A stretch of DNA of 64,000 bases from Euphorbia lathyris (taxonomy: Eukaryota; Streptophyta; Magnoliopsida; Malpighiales; Euphorbiaceae), in NCBI RefSeq assembly GCF_963576675.1, contig NC_088917.1, positions 12,056,001 to 12,120,000 on the forward strand, in the 5' to 3' direction. The position numbers were made by a program, and so were the translations under genes. Below, piece by piece: positions 56,572-64,000 of the stretch. The notes beneath the pieces were generated by a model. It searched no databases and had not been told where the DNA came from. It was given only the letters and a program-made list of their open reading frames with translations. Positions within the stretch are counted from its first letter, which is position 1; every line of letters begins with the position of its first letter.

Positions 56572-58604
56572 TCATAATATCTGGCCAGAAGATTAACATC
56601 CATAAATCCCGTATGCTTTGTTCCAAGAATATGGATAATAGCTTGTGTAGAAGACTGAGTGAGATGTCTGGCATTCCCCTGACTCAATCGTTTGGGAAAT
56701 ACCTTGGGGTCCCTCTTCATAGTGACAGGGTGTCCAAAGCCTCTTTTAAAGACATTTTGGACAAATCTAACGGTTTGTGTGCTAGCTGGAAAGCTAATTC
56801 TCTTTCCCTTACAGGTCGCCTTACTTTAATCCAGTCTATCAACTGCGCTGCTCCAAATCACATCATGCAAGCCTGTAAGCTCCCTGAGCCGGTCCTCAAC
56901 GACCTTGATAAAATTAATCGGCGTTTTCTGTGGGGAGAGTCTGGGGATGGGAGGAAGATTCACCTGGTCCCTTGGAAGGAAGCCTGCCAGCCTAAGAGCA
57001 GGGGGGTCTTGGTATAAGGCAAGCTAAGGACAATAATAAAGTCCTGTTAATGAAGCTTCTTTGGAGAATATGGCAATCCCCCTCCTCCCTTTGGGTTCGT
57101 CTTCTGTGCGGCAAGTATAGGAAAGATAGAATCTTTGGTGGCCCGAAGGAGAGGGTTGTCAGCTGTTCCTTCCTCTGGAAAGGGCTTAGTGCTGTTTTTG
57201 CTGAGTTCTGTACGGGGATTGGCTTGGAGGTGGGTAATGGGAGATCCATTAGTTTCTGGTATGACACCTGGATTGGTGACAAACCGTTGATTGAGGTGTG
57301 CATCGCCCCTCCGCCGAATGATCTCCTCTCCTGGAGAATTGCTGATGTGGTGGACTCGGAGGGAGACTGGATCTGGTCTAAGTTCGACTCCTTTCTTAGC
57401 CTGGAGACCCTCCTTAATATTAGAGGTGTGAAGATTAGTAATCAGGAGGAGGATAAGGACAGACACTGCTGGGCCTTGACTAATAATGGTTCTTATTCTT
57501 GCAAATCGGCCTATGAAGCTTTTACCCCTAATAGGGCTGATCCTCCCTTGAAAATTTGGAAGTCCATTTGGGCCCTCAAAGTCCCCTACCGCATTAGGAG
57601 TTTCCTATGGCTGGGAGTCAAAGACAGGCTCCTCACGAATGCAGATAGACACAGAAGGCACTTGGCTGTATCTGGTGCCTGTAGCAGATGCAGCGGCCAT
57701 ATGGAAACCTTGTGCCATGCTTTGAGGGATTGCCCGAATAGTAGAAAGGTTTGGGAAGGGGTCCTTCCTCACCACATCCTTCCTTCCTTTATGGGGTTCT
57801 CTGATATTGACTGGTTCTCTGAAGGCGTTAATGGGAATTTGTTGGCCAGTATGGAGCACGGGGCTATTCTCTTCGCTATTATTTGTCACCAAATGTGGAA
57901 ATGGAGGAATGAAGAGTTATTTGCTGAGAAGACTGTCTTTATTCCTGACCTCCGGTTTTACTTCTCGAAAAAACTCTCTGTTATTACAAAGAGTTTTGAA
58001 GAAGAGCCCCTGGTTCACCCCTCCCCGGTTAAAGAGGTCCAGTTAGTTGGTTGGAGGAAGCCCAGGGAAGGGGTTGTCAAGTTGAATACGGATGGCTCCT
58101 GCCTTAGTAATGGCAGAATTGCTGCTGGTGGAGTTCTTCGAGATGCTAGTGGCGCCTGGCTGGCTGGGTTTACCCATAACTTAGGTACGGGCTCCTCCTT
58201 TACTGCGGAGCTCTGGGGGATCTTGTCTGGCATTAAACTCGCCATTCGCATGGGTGTTAAAAGACTTTCGGTGGAGTCTGACAATTTGGAGGCTATCAAC
58301 AGGATTTCGGATAGATAGGCTGTTTGTCTTAAGAGTCAGAATCTCATTAAAGCCATCTTGAGGCTTCGTCCTGCCTTCGATTCTCTTACCTTCTCCCATA
58401 TTTATAGGGAGCAAAACCGCGTGGCGGATCGCTTGGCAGCTGCTGGGCATGGGGGGATGTTAGGTGTTTCTACCCTTTCCGTTCCTCCTTCTTTTCTGTT
58501 ACCTTCTCTTCTTGAGGATAGGATTGGGGTCAGTCTTCCTAGACTGATCCCGGGTTAGGTTTTTGTTTGTTTGTTTTTTTTCTTCCCTTCTTACCAAAAA
58601 AAAA
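56572..58604 (+). mobile_element. L1-type LINE (copy 2), 5'-truncated
   Basis: Same family as 15440-17870, truncated further 3' (enters at SGQKINIHKSRMLCSKNMD). It ends CCCTTCTTACC plus an A run (58595-58604). A clear target duplication was not found. Confidence 0.85.
56576..58558 (+). pseudogene. LINE ORF2 remnant with one frameshift and one stop
   Basis: About 660 codons of RT thumb, zf-RVT and RNase H, closely similar to the frame at 15441. A one-base change in a G run near 57002 shifts the frame (QPKSRG to GIRQAKDNNK). TAG at 58316-58318 cuts the RNase H after NRISDR; the same frame continues to 58558 with the HIYREQNRVADRLAAAGHGG and PRLIPG end. RNase H residues are in LNTDGSC, TAELWGI and VESDN. 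Confidence 0.85.
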
Positions 58605-58689
58605 AGATAAAAAACTAAAAATTCTTTCTCCAAAATCACAAACTCGAACAACAATAATTGAAATTATGAAAATAATTGATATGTGACAA

Positions 58690-58959
58690 TCTGAATCTCG
58701 AAAATGGATGATTATGAGTTGGAAACATTAAAATTTATATTTTTTTAATCAAAAAAATCATGAACATATTTTTTTGTGACGATTAGCATTTTTCGTCACA
58801 AAAAACTGGAGAAATTTGTATTTTTCATCGTAAAAAATTAAACAATTTAACATTTTCCGTCACTATAAAGTCTACAACTGTGTCTAGGCCCAATTTTGGT
58901 CTAGGAGGGTGTCGGATCCGCCCAGCATCCGCCTTGGCACCCTCCTAGATCAAAATTGG
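58690..58959. other. CACTA-like fragment and a strong hairpin
   Basis: 58766-58805 has TTTTTTGTGACGATTAGCAT and TTTTTCGTCACAAAAA, the subterminal words of plant CACTA elements. 58890-58911 and 58938-58959 are inverted copies (CCAATTTTGGTCTAGGAGGG) with one mismatch and a GC-rich loop. Confidence 0.4.
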
Positions 58960-59948
58960 CGTTTTTTCTCAAAAATTTTAAATTTTTTTATCAAAAGGGT
59001 AAAATTATCCAAATGAGGCAGTAATAAGTAATTTGAGGACGGTAAATAGTAACACTTTTTTTTTCACTACCTTAATTGGTGTCTTAATAAGAAAATTCAT
59101 TTCATAAAAAAAAAAGAATATTCATAAAATATTTATCATTTAAAAACATCAAGAGAAATTTAATAAAAAAAATTCAAATTGATCATTTCGTAAATTTAAC
59201 GTTGATTACAATCAGGCCGGATCTGGGTATAGTCTAAGTTTGCAGCCACCCAGGGTGCCAAAAGAAGCTCAATTTTTATTATTATTACTGTATATAATAA
59301 TTTTTTTTATTACAAATGTAGTTATTAAACTAAAAGAGTACCAAATAATATGATATTTAGATCGAAAATAGGTCTAAGTTTATATTTTAGACTTTTAAGT
59401 ACAATTTTTATTTATTAAAAGTCTATTATCTTTTATTTTGCCTAAGATCCATAAAACGTTTGACTGACCCTGATTACAATAAAATAAACGTGTTTAAAAT
59501 TTCAGAAAAAAAATTACTCTCTAAATTCTGAATTTTTTTCATGTAAAACAAATAGTCTTTTTTATTTCAAAATGTTTATCATTTTATAAAAATAAGAGAA
59601 AATTTAACAAATTTTTGAAAAATATATTATTGCATATAATATTTATTACAATAAAATAAAATACGATTAGTATTACTAAAATATTAAGATTAAAGTTAAG
59701 ATATTTTAATGATTTTTTCAATTTATATACCAAAACTTTAAATGACATCCTTTAAAAAACAAAGGAACTATGATATTTTAGTAAAACAATATTATAATTT
59801 ATAAAACATCTTAATAACTTTTTTAATCCATAACATCAAAACCTGAAAATGATATAATTCAAAAATCGAAGGAAGTAAATATGTTTTTGTATGTGTTGTT
59901 GTTAGAAAATAAAGTATATATAGATACAAAAGTAACACATAACAAAGT
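58960..59948. other. No gene; AT-rich
   Basis: Nothing recognisable apart from a phrase near 59220-59290 (CCGGATCTGGGT...CACCCAGGGTGCC) of the kind seen at hAT-type repeat ends. Confidence 0.4.
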
Positions 59949-60022
59949 GCTTTCATAGCTCAGTTGGTTAGAGCACCCGTTTAGTAAGCGGGAGGTCTTG
60001 AGTTCGACTCTCAATGAAAGCA
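59949..60022 (+). tRNA. tRNA-Thr (anticodon AGT)
   Basis: A 74-nt cloverleaf. Acceptor GCTTTCA pairs with TGAAAGC (discriminator A). D-arm AGCTCAGTTGGTTAGAGC, anticodon stem CCCGT/GCGGG with loop TTAGTAA (AGT at 34-36), T-arm with GAGTTCGACTCTC. A and B boxes are intact. Upstream is a CAA motif (59943-59945) within AT-rich sequence, as is usual for plant tRNA genes. No intron and no encoded CCA. Confidence 0.97.
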
Positions 60023-60029
60023 ATTTCTG

Positions 60030-60039
60030 TTTTTTTTTT
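60030..60039 (+). terminator. RNA polymerase III terminator of the tRNA gene
   Basis: A run of ten T, eight bases after the tRNA end. Confidence 0.85.
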
Positions 60040-60269
60040 GTCTAACTTTATCAAAACGACGAGTATATATTACTAAACGCAGTTGCAAACCTTTTCCTAA
60101 CCCAATAAGCAGTCTTAAGAGACGGCTTGTCGTTTTAGAACCATTTTTTTTTCTACAACTACAACCATCCAAAATTGCCTACGTGGTGTTCACAATAATA
60201 ATAAAAAAAAGGCAAAAACCATCTAGAGTCCCTCATTTTTTATTGTTTAGTGAATTAAACCCTAAATTT

Positions 60270-61165
60270 TTTATTTAAACATATTAAACCTCTGATCTTT
60301 TATTTTCTACCATATTAAACCCTTGATTTTTTTTATTTAGACACATTAAAACTCGGATAATTTAGTGTTATTCATTTCACATGCATCCGAAATTTTTATT
60401 TTTAACAGTCCAAAATAGTTTTTAGGGTAAATTTCAAATAAAACCTCTGTGGTTTCACTAATTTTCAGATAAAGGACTGTGGTTTACTTTTTGTCAAAAC
60501 GAGGATTGAGGTTTCACACTTGGATTAATGCTATTAAAACCATCTTTAACGACCTGAAAATGAAAATTTTCAAGAATTAAAGTTGTTCAATTTCATATTT
60601 TTTTTTATAGAACTACATTTTCGATTTTCAAAAATAATCTTTTTAGAACTTTCTCTCTCTAAACATTAACTTTCTCTCTCTTTACCAAACATCATCTAAA
60701 TAATCTCGAAATAAAAAAGTTGAAGAATTAAAGTTGTTTAGAATATTAGTAGTTCTTAAAATATGTCATTTTTGAAGTCGTTAATGGTGATTTTAATAGT
60801 ATCAATCGAAAAAGTCCTTATTTTGCTAAAGTTGAAAACCCCAATCTTCGTTTTGACAAAAGGTAAACCACAATCCTTTATCTGAAAATTAGTGAAACCA
60901 CATGGGTTTTATTTGAAATTTACCCTAGTTTTTAATATGTGTAATGTGATTATAGGAAAACTGTAAAAATCTTATTAAACATATTAAGCCTCTAATCTTT
61001 TATTTTTTACCATATTAAACCCTTGATTTTTTATTTAGACACATTAAAATTCAGTTAATATAATGTTATTCATTTCACCTGTATCCAAATTTTTTTTTTT
61101 TAACAGTCCAAAACAGTTTTTAATATGTATATTGTGGTTATAAGAAAACTTTAAAAATCTTATTT
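60270..61165. repeat. Diverged direct duplication of about 190 bp, one copy split by a MITE
   Basis: The phrase from ACATATTAAACCTCTGATCT through CATTAAACCCTTGATTTTT to AACAGTCCAAAATAG occurs at about 60274-60420, continuing at 60926-60985. It recurs at 60978-61165. The MITE at 60425 lies in the first copy only. Confidence 0.75.
60425..60925. mobile_element. Mutator-like MITE, 501 bp, perfect 9-bp target duplication
   Basis: GGGTAAATTTCAAATAAAAC on the left is the mirror of GTTTTATTTGAAATTTACCC on the right. TAGTTTTTA is duplicated at 60416-60424 and 60926-60934. The uninterrupted second copy of the surrounding repeat confirms the insertion site. Confidence 0.9.
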
Positions 61166-61250
61166 CGAGTTGTAAAAAATATAACTTCAAACACACATGA
61201 ACTGAATAACATTTTTTTAAATAAATTAGATATTCACAACTAATTAATTT

Positions 61251-61627
61251 GGCATAACACTCATTTGGCTCTTTAAACTAAGTTTTTAAAATCAATTAGG
61301 ATCCTAAACTATCAAAATCATCAATTAGGTCCCTGAACTAGCTAAAAATCATCAATTGAGTTCATATTCTAAACAAAAATCATCGATTGAGGCCTCATCG
61401 AAAATCATTTGGTTGATCAGTTTCAGACTTTCTTCCTCAAACCCATTTTAAACCAACACGGAGATTATTACAGTCTATATCAAATAGTCACCTTCCGATT
61501 TTAGGATAAGATAGAGACTCAATTGATGATTTTTACTTAGTTCATGGACCTGATTGATGATTTTGATAGTTCAATATCCTAATTGACTTTAAAGCTTTAG
61601 TTTAAAGATCCAAATGGATATAATGCC
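61251..61627. mobile_element. TIR element (MITE), 377 bp
   Basis: GGCATAACACTCATTTGG...CTTTAAACTA on the left and the mirror of TAGTTTAAAGATCCAAATGG...ATAATGCC on the right; inner words (ATCATCAATTAGG) are also mirrored. Confidence 0.7.
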
Positions 61628-61782
61628 TAAAATGATTCAAAATCTTCTAATTTATTAATGTTTTGAGTGAAATTTTTTATTTTTATAAATACAGAAAAAT
61701 TCAGATCCGTATTTATAAAATTTTAAACCATATAAACATTTTACATATTTACAAAATTTAAGAAATTCTTAAATTTATTTGG

Positions 61783-61900
61783 AATAAGGTGTAAATCTGC
61801 TCCTAACGTTTTTGGGAAGTACAGATTTACCTCTAACGTATTTTAACAGTGTTAATTTATCTCTAATATTATCAAGCAAGATCGATTTTACTCATACCTA
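61783..61900. mobile_element. Left arm only of a 4766-type MITE
   Basis: AAGGTGTAAATCTGCTCCTAACGT and related repeats match the end of the element at 4766-5325; no right arm follows, so it is truncated. Confidence 0.45.
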
Positions 61901-62097
61901 ACATAAAATTTAAACAAACTGTTTTACTGTTATTTAATTATCGTATCAAAAAATTTCAAACATCAATTATGTCTAAAATATTTATTCAGTTACTATATTT
62001 ATTCAGTTACCAACACATGTTATAAACAACCTATCGAAATATTTAAATCTTCTAGATACAAGCTAATCATAAATAAATGCATAAAATGTTTATTATG

Positions 62098-64000
62098 TTT
62101 TTTTTGAATGAAGGTTGGGACGCGAAGGCAGGCCGGGCATCCCAACGAGGTTGGCACCCCCAGCACAACCGACAACCCTTTTATTAAAAAAGAATAAAAA
62201 ATACAGAGAGGAGAGGGGGAAAAGGAAAAAAAGAAAGAAAGAAAAGTAAAAGGATTACATAGCACGAATATGCGCTACATTGCATAAGTCGTCAAACACG
62301 AGAGCCTGACAGAAGTAGGGAGCCGAGTGCCACCAGCAAGGAGAAGCTGCCAACTGCCCATGGTTCGCGAGTCTATCTGCTGCCTGATTTCCTTCCCTAA
62401 AGATATGAGTAGCTCTCCAATTCATTGCTGATAGAAGCCTTCTGCAGTGCTGCCATTCTCTTTTGATTTTCCAGGGAACCTCAGCCTGGTTATTATTCAA
62501 CAGCTGTACTGCATACCTCGAGTCAGATTCAATCCAGATGCTATGCCAATTTCTGTCCCACGCAGCTTCGACAGCATAGACAATTGCCTTGAGTTCAGCG
62601 ATGTGGGCCTGCGCATTCGGAATCGGAAAAGCGAAGCATCCGACTACGAAGCCTCTTGAATTTCGAAACAGTCCACCAGCTCCTGCTTCATCAGTAATAC
62701 CGGATGCACCATCAGTGTTTACCTTCAGCGAATTAGCCGGGGGGGCAATCCAGCGAACAGTCACAAAGTCAGGTTCCGGAGGCGGGCGGGCAGCATTAAC
62801 CGCCACTCCTCTGAACTCGTGTATCAGACGAAACAGTCTGTGCTTAAGAGTTTGGATTGAAGGAAGCTCATTCTCAAAAATAGCTTGGTTCCTTACATGC
62901 CATATGAACCAGATATAGGAAATCACAGCAAAAACCCAAAACTTTCTTCTACTACGCCTGATCCTATATTCACGCAACATATTAAAAAAATCCTCAAAGC
63001 AAGCCGAGTACCTGGTGTTAAAATCAAATATATCGAATATGCTGTTCCAGAGCTCTTTCGTAACAATACAGTTCACAAAGAGATGGGATGCAGATTCATC
63101 ATGAGCTCTGCACAGTTCGCATCGTTGGGCAAGCGCAGTTCCGCGAGCTTGCAGCAGCGGTTGAATTGCGAGCCGACCGTGCAGCAGCTTCCAACAAGTA
63201 GCAGCTCGCTTAGGAGGAACGAAGGGATTCCATACGAACCTACTCCAACTCACCTTATCCCCTTGAACAAGGTTCGAATAAACAGACTTTGCTGTAACCT
63301 TTCCGGAGTCCGACGGCTGCCATACGCACAGGTCAGAACCATCAAAAGCCACCACTTGATGGATATTAGACTGTACTTGGACAGGTAGCTCATGTAAATT
63401 GACCCAAACCCCATTGAATCTGTAATTCTGAATAGGTTCAACCAACTTAGCCTGTAGTTTTATGGGAATGTTGACTTGATCTGCAACTGACGGCACAATC
63501 CATTTGTCAGTCCAGAAGTTCAACCCCGAGTTCTCCCCAAACCACCAGACAACATCATCTTTTATTAATTCAAAATTGGCTCTAAGCGAGGACCAAATGG
63601 AGGAATTAGAGATGTATCTTTTAGCCATACTAGAGGGCTCCAGGAATCTGTGACGGACCAAACTGATGATGAATCCTTATCCCTGAATGAGATCCCAGAT
63701 GAACTTCGCAAGCAAGGCAGTGTTAAACATTTTCAAGTCTTTGATACCTAATCCACCATGAGCAATTTGCTGGCAGCAAATTTTCCAAGGAACCACTATG
63801 TGATTTCTTTGATCCCTGTCGCCGGACCAAAGGAAATTACGAATAGCTCTGTTGAGTCTTGTTAACAGAGCACTAGGCCATCGATACAGAAGAAATGAGT
63901 GCACGAGCGCTCCTGTCAGAGCAGATTTGATCAGCGTAAGCCTGCCAGCAAAAGAGAGAGAGTGACCCTTCCAGAGACTGAATTTAGAGAGAAATCTATC
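62098..64000 (-). mobile_element. Second L1-type LINE lineage, minus strand, off the right edge
   Basis: The 3' end is at about 62098, with a short A run on the minus strand after GCGTCCCAACCTTCATTC. The frame runs in from the window edge. It is a different lineage from the LINE at 15440: the tail and protein differ clearly. Confidence 0.85.
62255..64000 (-). pseudogene. LINE ORF2, C-terminal part, one in-frame stop
   Basis: Minus frame from the right edge: FLSKFSLWKGHSLSFAGRLT, RAIRNFLWSGDRDQRNHIVV and GGLGIKDLKMFNTALLAKFI (RT thumb). TAA at 63677-63679 follows LIQG; then the same frame goes on to 62255. Further on are GENSGLNFWTDKWI, the zf-RVT block (FVPPKRAATCWKLLHGRLAI, CELCRAHDESASHLFVNC) and a plant RNase H with LKVNTDGASG, HIAELKAIVYAVEAA, IWIESDSRYAVQLL and IFREGNQAADRLANHG. 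Only this single stop is visible in about 580 codons, so the copy is fairly young. The endonuclease and RT palm lie beyond the window. Confidence 0.88.

Overview
This window is nuclear DNA from a land plant, almost certainly a eudicot. It is AT-rich and carries plant lineages of LTR retrotransposons (Tekay/Del-like and Tat-like Ty3/gypsy, Ty1/copia), plant L1 and RTE LINEs, a tRNA-derived SINE and many MITEs. Two host protein genes look intact and both are intronless in their coding part: a DM13/DOMON/cytochrome b561 membrane protein (minus strand, 6545-9262) and a CAF1-type CCR4-NOT deadenylase (minus strand, 21111-21935). There is one host RNA gene, tRNA-Thr(AGT), at 59949-60022. Nearly everything else is transposable-element material in various states of decay.

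Layout. 1-4.4 kb: right part of a PIF/Harbinger DNA transposon whose transposase is split by a copia-type solo LTR. 4.7-11.5 kb: MITEs, the DOMON-b561 gene and a relic coiled-coil gene. 11.5-13.8 kb: an RTE LINE broken by a ~1 kb insertion. 14.2-18.6 kb: MITEs and an L1 LINE with a 780-residue uninterrupted frame. 19.7-22.3 kb: a 281-bp tandem duplication, then the CAF1 gene. 22.6-27.7 kb: RNase H relic, second copia solo LTR, SINE, MITEs, a 68-bp LINE tail. 27.7-29.6 kb: 3' LTR and 3' end of a Tekay-like element on the minus strand. 30-40 kb: a 10-kb Tat-like element with gag and protease but no reverse transcriptase. 40-49 kb: MITEs and a small decayed copia element. 49.5-55.6 kb: 5' LTR and pol of the Tekay-like element on the plus strand. 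56-64 kb: nested MITEs, a second L1 copy, the tRNA, and another L1 on the minus strand running off the right edge.

Most notable result: the two Tekay-like pieces (27733-29616 minus, 49498-55599 plus) are halves of one insertion. Their outer flanks carry the same 5-bp target duplication, the sequences outside are the two complementary halves of one MITE, and the chromodomain coding region is cut between them. The simplest explanation is a ~26-kb inversion with breakpoints near 29616/29617 and 55599/55600 (or an assembly misorientation of the same block). A second unusual structure is a Mutator-like MITE (30110-31180) inside the Tat-like 5' LTR. It carries two arrays of a GC-rich, self-complementary 33-bp unit.

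All calls were made by reading the sequence and translations; no database search or alignment program was run. Family names rest on motif recognition, and coordinates of decayed elements are approximate unless a target-site duplication is stated.
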